The translations under genes and the position numbers were made by a program. Below are positions 36,670-45,009 of a stretch of DNA of 64,000 bases, one piece after another. The notes under the pieces were generated by a model that saw nothing but the letters and a program-made list of their open reading frames with translations, did not search any database and was not told where the DNA came from. Each line of letters begins with the position of its first letter. The first letter of the stretch is position 1. The DNA lies in contig NZ_CP060202.1 in assembly GCF_014250515.1 (NCBI RefSeq), positions 3,779,001 through 3,843,000 on the forward strand, in the 5' to 3' direction. The stretch is from Hymenobacter sediminicola. Its GTDB lineage: Bacteria > Bacteroidota > Bacteroidia > Cytophagales > Hymenobacteraceae.

Positions 36670-37059
36670 ATGGCTTGGCTAAGCAACGAGGATGAGGCGT
36701 CGGATGTGGAGTTGCTCAATAGATTTGCGCCTTTTGCACTGCTTTTTGGCCTTTTTATTGGAGCGCTATTTCTTTGGTCAAATAGATGCGCACAAATTGA
36801 AAACGCCAGGAAACTTAAAACACGCAGCATTGCAGCTGTTATTTATCAGAAGTATATAGACAAGCAGGATCATGGATATCGAAGGATATACTTGCGCTAT
36901 GTGGAAGAAGATATCTACTTCCCCGGCAGCTGGCTTTATTACGACTCCCTGCAAGTGGGTGACTCGCTGTATAAGCCGTCTGGCTCCACTTATTTCTATC
37001 TTGTGGGGCACCAAAACGGCGTAAGGACCCTGCGCCGCCTTCTCAACGATTCACTTTAA
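36670..37059 (+). CDS. uncharacterised small membrane protein
   Basis: 129 residues from the ATG opening MAWLSNEDEASDVELLNRF. One or two hydrophobic segments at about 20-40 (FALLFGLFIGALFLW without the first residues) are followed by a soluble part with RRIYLRYVEEDIYFPGSWLYYDSLQVGD. That short beta-rich tail resembles DUF3592-like or similar small envelope proteins, but I do not assign a family. The AT content is higher than in the neighbours. The frame is open further upstream into the M1 gene; the terminator there supports the start used. It precedes the PH-domain gene by 11 bases. Confidence 0.6.
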   Translation: MAWLSNEDEASDVELLNRFAPFALLFGLFIGALFLWSNRCAQIENARKLKTRSIAAVIYQKYIDKQDHGYRRIYLRYVEEDIYFPGSWLYYDSLQVGDSLYKPSGSTYFYLVGHQNGVRTLRRLLNDSL

Positions 37060-37070
37060 CCTCCACCACT

Positions 37071-37445
37071 ATGGGACTTCTCGACGGCCTGCTGGGCAAC
37101 GCTTCCGAAACTGATGCGCAAGACATTCAGCTGGAACTGAGCCAGCTGCTCTCTCCCGGCGAAACCGTGCGCAACGCCTATGCCGTCATCCGCGACCTGA
37201 TGGTGTTCACGACCAAGCGCCTCATCATGGTAGATAAGCAAGGAGTGACGGGCAAAAAGCGTGAGTACCTGAGCATCCCGTACCGTAGCATCGAGCGGTT
37301 TTCGATGGAAACCACCGGCCACTTTGACCTCGACGCGGAACTGAAAATCTGGGTGCGCGGCCAAACCGAACCCATCAGCAAAACCTTCCGCGGCGACAAA
37401 AACGTGTATGACGTCTACCGCGCCCTCGGCGAATTTGCCGTCTGA
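37071..37445 (+). CDS. bacterial PH-domain protein
   Basis: A 124-residue soluble protein starting MGLLDGLLGNASETDAQ. The block AYAVIRDLMVFTTKRLIMVDKQG, in which FTTKRLIMVD is the signature, then YLSIPYRSIERFSMETTGHFD and LKIWVRG, match the bacterial PH domain (YvbH/bPH type). Role unknown; related proteins are thought to act in membrane or stress functions. It follows the previous gene by 11 bases and is followed by a long inverted repeat. Confidence 0.85.
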   Translation: MGLLDGLLGNASETDAQDIQLELSQLLSPGETVRNAYAVIRDLMVFTTKRLIMVDKQGVTGKKREYLSIPYRSIERFSMETTGHFDLDAELKIWVRGQTEPISKTFRGDKNVYDVYRALGEFAV

Positions 37446-37466
37446 GCGGGCGGGGTGGTGAGCAAA

Positions 37467-37568
37467 CTGTCATCCTGAGCTTGCGAAGGACCTTATTACG
37501 CGTAAACGATTTACGTACCAACGCGCCGTTCTGCCGTAACAAGGTCCTTCGCAAGCTCAGGATGACAG
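37467..37568. repeat. family A interspersed palindrome (28-bp arms)
   Basis: Arms 37467-37494 and 37541-37568 are perfect 28-base inverted repeats with a 46-base centre. The arm core is GTCATCCTGAGC, then GCGAAGGACCTT. The same core recurs at 47481-47514, 56196-56295 and 57361-57458. It fills the gap between the PH-domain gene and the aldolase gene. Confidence 0.9.
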
Positions 37569-37585
37569 TTTTCTAACGCTCTCTT

Positions 37586-38233
37586 ATGCCCCGCTTTTCT
37601 TCCGCCCACGCCCTCAAGCAGGCCCGGCAGCATCCGCTGATTCCGGTATTTTATCATGCCCAGGAAGACTACGCCCGCCGGGTGCTGGCGGCCTGCCACG
37701 CGGCCGGGGTTCGGCTGTTTGAGTTTACCAACCGCGGCTCGGAGGCGCACAGCATTTTTGCGCGGCTGCAGCGTTTCGTAGAGTCCGATTTTCCGGATTT
37801 GCTGCTAGGCGCAGGCACCATCTTCACGGCCGAAGAAGCTGGCCGCTTCATCGAGGCCGGCGCCGACTTTATCATCCAACCCGTCACTAGTCCCGACGTG
37901 GCCGCCATCTGCCGCAGCCTCGATTTGGCTTGGTTGCCTGGCGCCCAGACCCTGAACGAGGTGTATGAGGCCCACCGCCTGGGCGCGACATTAGTTAAAC
38001 TGTTTCCCTCAGCCTACCTCACGCCCACCTATCTTAGCATCCTGCGTGGCCCACTGCCACAGGTACCGCTGATGGTTACGGGCGGCATCCAGCCCACTAT
38101 AGAGAGCCTAGCGGAGTGGAAAGCGGCCGGTGCTACCTGCGTCGGCCTCGATGCGCGCCTGCTCGATACCGACGAACCTGCCCGCCTCACAGCCCAGGTC
38201 CGGGAGTTGCTGGGGGTGCTGACAAAGGAATAG
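37586..38233 (+). CDS. KDPG/KHG-type aldolase
   Basis: 215 residues, class I aldolase TIM barrel. Schiff-base lysine K138 in LVKLFPS, catalytic glutamate E46 in LFEFTNRG, phosphate-site blocks LLGAGTIFT and MVTGGIQPT. It cleaves 2-keto-3-deoxy-6-phosphogluconate or 4-hydroxy-2-oxoglutarate. FEFTNRG differs from the usual VEITLR-T loop and from phosphogluconate-pathway enzymes, so the substrate may be another keto acid. No kinase or dehydratase gene adjoins it, so the pathway cannot be read from context. It is convergent with ndh with a 14-base gap, and has a family A repeat just upstream. Confidence 0.88.
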   Translation: MPRFSSAHALKQARQHPLIPVFYHAQEDYARRVLAACHAAGVRLFEFTNRGSEAHSIFARLQRFVESDFPDLLLGAGTIFTAEEAGRFIEAGADFIIQPVTSPDVAAICRSLDLAWLPGAQTLNEVYEAHRLGATLVKLFPSAYLTPTYLSILRGPLPQVPLMVTGGIQPTIESLAEWKAAGATCVGLDARLLDTDEPARLTAQVRELLGVLTKE

Positions 38234-38247
38234 CCCCATACCCTATA

Positions 38248-39630
38248 CTACCCTCCTACTACCGGGGCGCTGGGTGTGGGCACTGAGGGCGTGTACTGCG
38301 GCGTCTGGGCGTTATGCTCGGCGCGGGCCTTGCCTTTGTCGTCCTTGAAATCGGAGCGTTTGTAAGGGCGGATGATGAGACGCAGGGCCTTATCGGTGCT
38401 GAAGTAGCTGATGGCCCAGCTGATGAGCGTCACGGCTTTGTTGCGGAAGCCCACTAGCGTCATCAGGTGCACAAACAGCCAGGTCAGCCACCCGAAAAAG
38501 CCGCCGAACGTATGGTTGCCAGGCAGGTCCACGACGGCCCGGTTGCGCCCTACAATAGCCATGGAGCCTTTGTTGGTGTACTTGAAATCCAGGGGGGCGT
38601 CACCGCGGAGCAGGCGCTTGAAGTTGCGGGCCAACTGCTCGGCCTGCTGAATGGCCACAGGCGCCAGCATCGGGTAGCCGCGCGGCATATCGTCGCTCAC
38701 CATATTGGCCACGTCCCCGATGGCGTACACGTTTTTCCGGCCCTCTACCCGATTCCAATGATTCACGCTGATGCGCCGGTTGCGGGTCACGACTTCCGGT
38801 GCCAGCCCTTCCAGCGCCGAGCCGTTGACGCCGGCCGCCCAAATCAGGCAGCGCGTCGGGATAAACTCGGTGTCTGAAATATAGGCTTTGCCCTCCTCGT
38901 AGCGCTGCACTTTTCGGCTGAGCCGCAGCTGCACGCCCAGGTCTTCGAGGTAGGCCCGGGACTTCACCTGCGCTTCCTTCGACATCGGCCCCAGCACTTC
39001 GCCGTCGGCCTCCACAATGAATATCTGCATTTGCTGCAAGTCCAGCTCGGGGTAGTCTTTGGGCAGCACGTCGTTGCGCATCTCGGCCAGGGAACCTGCA
39101 ATTTCTACGCCGGTAGGCCCGCCGCCAACAATCACCACGTTCAGCAGGGCCTGCCGCTCGGCGGGGTCTTCGGTGAGAATGGCGGTTTCGAAGTTCTGGA
39201 ACAGGTAGCTGCGCAGGTTCAGCGCATTGGGCACGCTCTTAATCTGCATGGCGTTTTTCTCGATGCTCTCAATGCCGAAAAAGTTGGTGAGTGAGCCGGT
39301 AGCCAGCACTAGGTGGTCGTAGCGGATGCTGCCGATGTTGGTTTCGAGAGTGTTGTGGGCTGTATCCACGCGCTGCACGTCGGCCATGCGGTAGAACAGG
39401 TTTTCCTGGCCGGCGAAAATCTTGCGAATTGGGTAGGCAATGCTGTCGGCTTCCAGCGCGCCGGTAGCCACTTGGTAAAGCAGCGGCTGAAAGTTGTGGT
39501 AGTTGTTCCGGTCGATGATGACTACCTGCACGGGTGCGTCGGCTAGGTCCTTGGCCAGACGCAGCCCACCAAAACCGCACCCGACAATAACAATGCGCGG
39601 CTGCGAGGTAACTGGAATATTGGTATCCAT
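38248..39630 (-). CDS. ndh: type II NADH dehydrogenase (NDH-2)
   Basis: 460 residues. FAD-binding IVIVGCGFGGLRLAKDL at the N-terminus, then NNYHNFQPLLYQVATG; the NADH site VVIVGGGPTGVEIAGSLAE near 165; the AIGDVANM block near 300; and a C-terminal hydrophobic segment (GWLTWLFVHLMTLVGF) that anchors it to the membrane. It passes electrons from NADH to quinone without pumping protons and would give the cell an alternative to complex I encoded 6 kb away. It is transcribed alone. The last 40 residues are a charged, Pro-rich tail. No regulator site was recognised upstream. Confidence 0.95.
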   Translation of the reverse strand: MDTNIPVTSQPRIVIVGCGFGGLRLAKDLADAPVQVVIIDRNNYHNFQPLLYQVATGALEADSIAYPIRKIFAGQENLFYRMADVQRVDTAHNTLETNIGSIRYDHLVLATGSLTNFFGIESIEKNAMQIKSVPNALNLRSYLFQNFETAILTEDPAERQALLNVVIVGGGPTGVEIAGSLAEMRNDVLPKDYPELDLQQMQIFIVEADGEVLGPMSKEAQVKSRAYLEDLGVQLRLSRKVQRYEEGKAYISDTEFIPTRCLIWAAGVNGSALEGLAPEVVTRNRRISVNHWNRVEGRKNVYAIGDVANMVSDDMPRGYPMLAPVAIQQAEQLARNFKRLLRGDAPLDFKYTNKGSMAIVGRNRAVVDLPGNHTFGGFFGWLTWLFVHLMTLVGFRNKAVTLISWAISYFSTDKALRLIIRPYKRSDFKDDKGKARAEHNAQTPQYTPSVPTPSAPVVGG

Positions 39631-39727
39631 TTCGGGTCAGGGAAGATAAAACACTTCCTGTACCACGAAACGAGGCCGGAGGTTGTGCCGCAGCGTATCT
39701 GCTCTGTATACGGCTGCGTATCAACAG

Positions 39728-39760
39728 GAAGCCCCTTACTGTATGTCAGCAAGGGGCTTC
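39728..39760 (-). terminator. probable terminator after the carboxypeptidase-regulatory-like gene
   Basis: A perfect 10-bp stem (39728-39737 with 39751-39760) with a 13-base loop. The T-rich stretch is on the forward side, so efficiency for the reverse-strand gene is uncertain. Confidence 0.6.
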
Positions 39761-39799
39761 TATATTTTCTTCCGTCAACTAGCGGCAGCACACTGCGGG

Positions 39800-40489
39800 C
39801 TAGTAGTCTACGCCCTCTTTTTTCTTGAACTCGCCGTCTTTCACCTGCTTAATCAGCTGCAGCCAGCTGAAGGGGTTGAGCAGCGGGTTGTTGGTGTACG
39901 GCGAAGGGCCCATGCCCATACGGCGCTGCTGGTCGAGTTGCTGAGCCTGCAGGGTCTGGCGGTAATTGCCCATACTCGTAACGGGCGCATTGTTGAAGAT
40001 GCGCCGCAGAATATCCTGGTTGAGGTTGTCGGCGGCACTGGAGCCTTTTTCTTTGGGTAGGCGCAGAGCCAGGAAGGCTTCTTTGAAGGCTTTTTCGGTG
40101 GCATATGGGAACACCCGCACCTCGGGCAGCACCGTCACGTCTTCGCGCAGCTGCACAATTACGGAGTAGCTCTGGCGCGGGTAGTCGGCCGGAATTACCA
40201 CGTACTGGTTGCGGTAGCCAAGGCTTCGGATTACGATACTGTCGCCGGCTACTACCGGAATAGAGAAGTAACCGTAGGCGTTGGTGGCGGTGCCGCGGCC
40301 GGCTTTGGGCACAAACACGGTGGCACCGGGCACGCCCAGCAGCGAGTCGCCGGTGGCCACGATGCCCGTGAACTGCACCACACGCTGCTGGCCCTGCGCC
40401 CGCGCCGCCGTGGGCGCCAGCCAGCAGGAGGCCAGCAACATCAGCGCGAAAGCCGCCAGCAAAGAGGGAAATCGAACTACTACAGACAT
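39800..40489 (-). CDS. exported protein with carboxypeptidase-regulatory-like domain
   Basis: 229 residues; signal peptide (FPSLLAAFALMLLASCWLA). Residues 35-120 form a CarboxypepD_reg-like beta sandwich: FTGIVATGDSLLGVPGATVFV, split here by its block LLGVPGATVFVPKAGRGT, followed by TNAYGYFSIPVVAGDSIVIRS. This is the plug-proximal domain known from SusC-like and other envelope proteins, but here no beta-barrel follows. The C-terminal half is charged, with PYATEKAFKEAFLALRLP. It probably sits in the periplasm. It is divergent from the ArsR-type gene. Function unknown. Confidence 0.82.
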   Translation of the reverse strand: MSVVVRFPSLLAAFALMLLASCWLAPTAARAQGQQRVVQFTGIVATGDSLLGVPGATVFVPKAGRGTATNAYGYFSIPVVAGDSIVIRSLGYRNQYVVIPADYPRQSYSVIVQLREDVTVLPEVRVFPYATEKAFKEAFLALRLPKEKGSSAADNLNQDILRRIFNNAPVTSMGNYRQTLQAQQLDQQRRMGMGPSPYTNNPLLNPFSWLQLIKQVKDGEFKKKEGVDY

Positions 40490-40599
40490 ACAGGGAATTA
40501 CAGACTACAAGTATACGGCACTTTTGGGGGTCGCTGCCGGGTTTGAAGTAAATTCGCGCCGGGCCGCTATGGTCCGCTCCGCCCCTACTTCGTCTAAAG

Positions 40600-40992
40600 A
40601 TGCGCCTCAAACACTTCAGCGTTGCATTTGGCCAGCAACTCTTCAAAGCTTTCGGCGATGAAAGCCGGGTGCGCATCCTGCATCTGCTCTGGCGCAACCA
40701 GGAAATGTGCATTTCCGACCTGGAACAGGTGCTCGACTTCACCCAGACCAAAACGTCCCGGCAATTAGCGTACCTCAAAAATGCAAGCCTGGTGAACTAC
40801 CGACGCCTCGACAACTGGGTGTTCTACTTCATCAAGGAGGAAGCGCAGGACTTCGTGCAGCAACTGCTGAGCTATATGGAGCGCGACGCCCAGCTGCAGC
40901 ACGACCAGAAGATTTACCAGACGCTCTGGTCGAACCGCGAGCTGGCCGCGTATAAGCTGCAAAACCGCCGCTGGACCGGCATTGCCGAATAA
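40600..40992 (+). CDS. ArsR-family winged-helix regulator
   Basis: 130 residues. Helix-turn-helix in FGDESRVRILHLLWRNQEMCISDLEQVL, split here by its key parts SRVRILHLL and CISDLEQVLDFTQTKTSRQLAYL, with the wing at LVNYRRLDNWVFYFI. The classical metal motif CVC is not present; only one cysteine lies in the DNA-binding region, so the signal is unknown. The C-terminal helix is long and charged. The gene heads a run of four forward genes (ferredoxin, YjjG-type, nucleotide kinase) with gaps of 40-50 bases and may be transcribed with the ferredoxin. Confidence 0.88.
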   Translation: MRLKHFSVAFGQQLFKAFGDESRVRILHLLWRNQEMCISDLEQVLDFTQTKTSRQLAYLKNASLVNYRRLDNWVFYFIKEEAQDFVQQLLSYMERDAQLQHDQKIYQTLWSNRELAAYKLQNRRWTGIAE

Positions 40993-41041
40993 CTAATATT
41001 CATGCGTAGCGGTTCTTTTCTGCCTATTGCTTTCTGCTTCC

Positions 41042-41368
41042 GTGAAATCAGCCGCTTCCGTTATCCGCCTGTTTGTTTGTACTGCTCAAAAAGATGAAGT
41101 GGGCCGGGATGTGGCCCGGGCTCTGAAAATCGAGCTAAAGAAACAGGGCCTGAAAAAGCTGCTTACGGGCGGCGAGCGGCATAAAGTGCGCGTGCAAACC
41201 TGCAACTGCCTCGACCTTTGTAAGCACTGCAAGAAAGGCCCCGGCGCAGCCCTCGTCATTCATCCCGAAGGAACAGTATATGGCGACGTACGGCCCAAAG
41301 ATGCTGCTGATATCGTGCACGAACACTTAGGCGAAGGCCGGGTTGTTAAAAGACTGCTACTTGAGTAA
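41042..41368 (+). CDS. thioredoxin-like 2Fe-2S ferredoxin
   Basis: 108 residues from a GTG start (VKSAASVIRLFVCTAQ); a TTG five codons earlier is open. Four cysteines bind the cluster: one in FVCTAQ near residue 14 and three in CNCLDLCKHCKKGPG near 60, where the spacing fits the thioredoxin-like 2Fe-2S family. The VVIHPEGTVYG-type strand appears here as LVIHPEGTVYGDV. Cytoplasmic electron carrier of unknown partner. It lies between the ArsR-type gene (49 bases) and a YjjG-type gene (45 bases). Confidence 0.85.
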   Translation: MKSAASVIRLFVCTAQKDEVGRDVARALKIELKKQGLKKLLTGGERHKVRVQTCNCLDLCKHCKKGPGAALVIHPEGTVYGDVRPKDAADIVHEHLGEGRVVKRLLLE

Positions 41369-41413
41369 GAGCTTCTGCTCCACCTGTCATCATTTACCTC
41401 ATCACTATAATCA

Positions 41414-42109
41414 GTGAAGTACCAGCACATTTTCTTCGACCTCGACCACACGCTCTGGGACTTCGAAACCAACGCCGACGAAACCCTACGTCACCTGTTT
41501 GAACTGCATGACCTGGGTCGCTACGGCACCTTCACGGTAGAAGAATTTATCCGGGTCTATTCCGATATCAACCACGCGCTGTGGCGCTTATACCAGGGCG
41601 GCAAAATCACGCAGACCCAGCTGCGCTCCGTGCGCTTTGTGCGGACATTAGCCAAGTTGGGTGTGCCCGAAGAGGAAGTACCGGCTGATATTTCCAGGCA
41701 GTTCACCGACATTCTGCCCCAGAAAACGGCCGTATTCCCCTACACCTACGAGGTGCTGGATTACCTCCGGGCCAAAGGCTATAAGCTGCACCTGATTACC
41801 AACGGCTTCCGCGACATCCAATACATCAAGCTCAACTCTTCCAACCTGACGGATTACTTTCAGGAAATCGTAACGTCAGAGTGTTGCGGACACCTCAAGC
41901 CCGATAGCCGCATCTACCAGCACGCGTTGGAGCGCACCGGCGCCACTGCCCCGGAAAGCATTATGATTGGCGACAATCTGGAGTGCGACGTGCTAGGCGC
42001 CTACAATGCCGGCCTCGACCAAGTGTACTTCAATCCCGAAAAGCGCCGCCACTTCGCCCAGACCACCTACGAAATAAGCTGCTTGAGCGAGTTGAAGCAC
42101 ATTTTATAG
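41414..42109 (+). CDS. yjjG: YjjG-type HAD nucleotidase
   Basis: 231 residues from a GTG start. HAD motif I FFDLDHTLWDF, a helical cap of about 80 residues, motif II LITNGF, motif III lysine at GHLKPDSRIY, and motif IV MIGDNLECDVLGA. The DHTLWDF and NGFRDIQ blocks match the YjjG group (house-cleaning pyrimidine 5'-nucleotidases). Cytoplasmic. The start codon is inferred from the first block; no ATG is available close to it. Confidence 0.92.
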   Translation: MKYQHIFFDLDHTLWDFETNADETLRHLFELHDLGRYGTFTVEEFIRVYSDINHALWRLYQGGKITQTQLRSVRFVRTLAKLGVPEEEVPADISRQFTDILPQKTAVFPYTYEVLDYLRAKGYKLHLITNGFRDIQYIKLNSSNLTDYFQEIVTSECCGHLKPDSRIYQHALERTGATAPESIMIGDNLECDVLGAYNAGLDQVYFNPEKRRHFAQTTYEISCLSELKHIL

Positions 42110-42134
42110 GCACTACACAGCAAAACAGTCTTTC

Positions 42135-42142
42135 TACCTTTG
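42135..42142 (+). promoter_or_regulatory. -7 promoter element of the nucleotide kinase gene
   Basis: TACCTTTG is a perfect TAnnTTTG box. It ends 6 bases before the ATG at 42149, so the leader would be only a few bases. No TTTG -33 element is at the expected distance. Confidence 0.55.
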
Positions 42143-42148
42143 CAGTCG

Positions 42149-42697
42149 ATGATACGACTGATTGGCTTTTCGGGAAAACGGGGTAGCGGCAAAGACACGG
42201 TGGCGCGCTTGCTACAACAGCTGCAGCCGGCTCGGCAGTGGAATATCCGTTCTGTAGGGGAGCCAATTAAGGCAGTTTGTGCGGCGCTGGCCGGGGAAGA
42301 ACAGGCGCCCTATTTTTCGCAGCAGGGCAAAACGGAGCTGCTTCCGGCCTTCGGGCGCACCCGTGGCGAAATGCTGCAGCAGATTGGCTTGGCCCTCCGC
42401 CAATGGGAGCCGGATATTTGGGTGCAGGCATTCTTTTTCCAACTCCCCCCGGAACAGTTCACGCTGATTCCCGACGTGCGTTTCCCCAACGAGGCCGACC
42501 TTATCCGCAGCCAGGGCGGCCTAATGGTGCGCGTAGAAGGCGACCCGCTCCGCCAGCGCGGCGACGGCACGCGCGACGACCAGCACCTCAGCGAAACCGC
42601 CCTCGACGACTACCCCCATTTCGACTTCACTGTCCACAACACCGGCTCTGTGGCTGACCTAGAGTTGCAGGCGCGGGCGCTACTAAGACGGCTGTAA
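42149..42697 (+). CDS. deoxynucleoside monophosphate kinase-like P-loop protein
   Basis: 182 residues. P-loop GKRGSGKDTVARLL near the N-terminus, then FGRTRGEMLQQIGLALR, IPDVRFPNEADLI and VRVEGDP-LR, the order found in phage- and bacterial-type dNMP kinases (Pfam dNK). It would phosphorylate a nucleoside or a nucleotide using ATP. It lies 39 bases after the YjjG-type gene but has its own -7 box within that gap. The very short leader suggests leaderless or nearly leaderless translation. Confidence 0.82.
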   Translation: MIRLIGFSGKRGSGKDTVARLLQQLQPARQWNIRSVGEPIKAVCAALAGEEQAPYFSQQGKTELLPAFGRTRGEMLQQIGLALRQWEPDIWVQAFFFQLPPEQFTLIPDVRFPNEADLIRSQGGLMVRVEGDPLRQRGDGTRDDQHLSETALDDYPHFDFTVHNTGSVADLELQARALLRRL

Positions 42698-42736
42698 GCG
42701 TTGGAATTCTGAACCCTGCCCTTTCCTCATAGTAGT

Positions 42737-43099
42737 TCAGTTCTTATGGGATATACTTACGCATTCTGTATGAGCAATATAATCACCGATCCTTCTGCTC
42801 GAATCTATCCATAACATGATAACCTCGACTGGCCAAATCAGGAGGGTACTATTCCTTACGAAACATTGTAAAGGATTAGCGGCCAGCTTGGTTTTCCTGC
42901 TTATTGTAGCTAAGCCTAATATCCTTTTGGCAGCACTTCTTCCCTGAAAAAAGTCCTTGTTTGCATATAAAAGCCAGGCGAATCCCCAATCCCATAGCTC
43001 AAAGTCTGATCCTTCCGCAACGAGTAGTACTGGTATACAGAAGCAACACATTATGCAATGATCTAAGAAGGCTGAGCCGAGGCGTTTATAACGGTTCAT
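42737..43099 (-). CDS. RDD-family membrane protein
   Basis: 120 residues. RLGSAFLDHCIMCCFCIPVLL gives the first Arg and Asp positions of the RDD family in RLGSAFLDH, followed by KDFFQGRSAAKRILGL and the closing RRIGDYIAHTEC. Two or three membrane helices. Function of the family is not settled (some act in ion exchange). The gene is AT-richer than its neighbours and opposes them. The 181-base gap to pruA is also AT-rich. Confidence 0.8.
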   Translation of the reverse strand: MNRYKRLGSAFLDHCIMCCFCIPVLLVAEGSDFELWDWGFAWLLYANKDFFQGRSAAKRILGLATISRKTKLAANPLQCFVRNSTLLIWPVEVIMLWIDSSRRIGDYIAHTECVSISHKN

Positions 43100-43240
43100 A
43101 AAATTTTTACTCCAAGTCTATTGCCAAAATGCTGGCAAGTAAACGGATATATGATTATTGGCAGCGGATATTCAACGCCTATTCTGTCTACATTTTGATT
43201 GGACGCAACGCGTAATGAGAAGCTGTAAGATCAGGTATCC

Positions 43241-43248
43241 TACCTTTG
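43241..43248 (+). promoter_or_regulatory. -7 promoter element of pruA
   Basis: TACCTTTG, perfect match to TAnnTTTG, 32 bases before the ATG. No -33 TTTG at 19-21 bases. Confidence 0.55.
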
Positions 43249-43280
43249 CTTCTCCCCACAACCTAAACCAGCCCCCTACT

Positions 43281-44945
43281 ATGGCCAACGGCTTTTTCAA
43301 CGTCCCGACCCCGATAAACGAGCCCGTAAAGGGCTACGCCCCCAACTCGCCTGAGCGGGTGGAGCTGCTCAAGACCCTGCGGGAGCTAAAGCAGCAGAAG
43401 CGCGACATTCCGATGCACATCGGCGGCCAGGAAATCCGCACCGGCAACAAGAAAGATATTACCCCGCCCCACGACCACCAGCACGTGCTGGGCCAGTTCC
43501 ACGAAGGCGACGCCTCGCACGTAGCGCAGGCCATTGACGCGGCGTTGGCCGCCCGCCCGCTGTGGGCCGAAATGCCCTGGGAGCACCGCGCCGCCATCTT
43601 CCTGAAGGCCGCCGACCTGCTTGCCGGCCCCTACCGGGCGCGCATCAACGCGGCCACCATGCTGGGCCAGAGCAAGAACGCCTTCCAGGCCGAAATCGAC
43701 GCGGCCTGCGAGCTGATCGACTTTTTCCGGTTCAATGTGCATTTCATGCAGCAGATCTACCAGCAGCAGCCCGAGAGCCTGCCTGGTATGTGGAACCGCC
43801 TAGAGCACCGCCCGCTGGAAGGCTTCGTGTTTGCCCTCACGCCCTTCAACTTCACCTCCATTGCCGCCAACCTGCCCGCCTCGGTAGCCATGATGGGCAA
43901 CGTAGTGGTGTGGAAGCCTTCCAACACGCAGATCTACTCGGCCCAGGTGCTGATGGAGCTGTTCAAAGAAGCCGGCGTGCCAGACGGCGTCATCAACTTG
44001 GTGTACGTGGACGGCCCCACCGCCGGCGACGTTATATTCAAGCACCGCGACTTTGCCGGCATCCACTTCACCGGCTCCACCGGCGTGTTCCAGAACATCT
44101 GGAAGACTATCGGCCAGAACATTGCCTCTTACAAGAGCTACCCGCGCATCGTGGGTGAAACCGGTGGCAAGGACTTCATCTTGGCCCACCCCTCGGCGCA
44201 CGCCAAGGCCGTGGCCGTGGGCATGAGCCGGGGCGCGTTTGAGTACCAAGGCCAGAAATGCTCGGCGGCTTCGCGGGTGTACCTGCCCTCCAACCTGGCC
44301 GACGAAATCCTGGGCTACGTGAAGGAAGATCTGGCCTCGTTCAAGATGGGCGACGTGGAGGACTTCTCGAACTTCATCAACGCCGTTATCGACGAGAAAT
44401 CCTTCGATAAGCTGGCCAAGTACATCGATGGCGCCAAGGCTGATCCGAACGCCGAAATCGTGGCCGGCGGCGGCTACGACAAGTCGAAAGGCTACTTCAT
44501 CGAGCCCACCGTCATCGTGACCAAGGACCCGAAGTACGTGACCATGTGCGAGGAGCTGTTCGGCCCCGTGCTCACCGTGCACATCTACGACGCCGACAAG
44601 TTCGACGAGGTGCTGGAACTGGTGGATACGACTTCGCCCTATGCCCTCACCGGCGCCATCTTCTCGCAGGACCGCTACGCCATCGACCATGCCTCGAAGA
44701 AGCTGGTGCACGCGGCCGGCAACTTCTACATCAACGACAAGCCGACCGGCGCGGTAGTTGGCCAGCAGCCCTTCGGCGGCGCCCGCGCCTCCGGCACCAA
44801 CGATAAGGCCGGCTCTATGCTGAACCTGCTCCGTTGGGTGTCGCCGCGCGCCATCAAGGAAACCTTCGTGCCCGTCACGGATTACCGCTACCCATTCCTA
44901 GGCTCGGCTCCAGCTGAGGATCTGAATCGGGACAAGGGCCTGTAG
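43281..44945 (+). CDS. pruA: L-glutamate gamma-semialdehyde (1-pyrroline-5-carboxylate) dehydrogenase
   Basis: 554 residues from the ATG opening MANGFFNVPTPINEPVKGY; an open frame of 41 further codons upstream contains the promoter and is rejected. Aldehyde dehydrogenase fold with FTGSTGVFQNIW (NAD site), GETGGKDF (catalytic Glu near 292) and GQKCSAASR (catalytic Cys near 327), and the P5CDH-type end PFGGARASGTNDKAG. It oxidises glutamate semialdehyde to glutamate in proline breakdown. This is the stand-alone form typical of Bacteroidota; no proline dehydrogenase gene is adjacent. A strong terminator follows. Confidence 0.96.
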   Translation: MANGFFNVPTPINEPVKGYAPNSPERVELLKTLRELKQQKRDIPMHIGGQEIRTGNKKDITPPHDHQHVLGQFHEGDASHVAQAIDAALAARPLWAEMPWEHRAAIFLKAADLLAGPYRARINAATMLGQSKNAFQAEIDAACELIDFFRFNVHFMQQIYQQQPESLPGMWNRLEHRPLEGFVFALTPFNFTSIAANLPASVAMMGNVVVWKPSNTQIYSAQVLMELFKEAGVPDGVINLVYVDGPTAGDVIFKHRDFAGIHFTGSTGVFQNIWKTIGQNIASYKSYPRIVGETGGKDFILAHPSAHAKAVAVGMSRGAFEYQGQKCSAASRVYLPSNLADEILGYVKEDLASFKMGDVEDFSNFINAVIDEKSFDKLAKYIDGAKADPNAEIVAGGGYDKSKGYFIEPTVIVTKDPKYVTMCEELFGPVLTVHIYDADKFDEVLELVDTTSPYALTGAIFSQDRYAIDHASKKLVHAAGNFYINDKPTGAVVGQQPFGGARASGTNDKAGSMLNLLRWVSPRAIKETFVPVTDYRYPFLGSAPAEDLNRDKGL

Positions 44946-44970
44946 GCCGCTGCTCGTTTTCTGAGAAATA

Positions 44971-45004
44971 AAAGGCCGCTCCGGAATTCCGGGGCGGCCT
45001 TTTT
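44971..45004 (+). terminator. terminator after pruA
   Basis: GC-rich stem with arms of 13-14 bases around AATT, followed by TTTTT. It may also end the convergent gene at 45010. Confidence 0.9.
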
Positions 45005-45009
45005 GTTAT

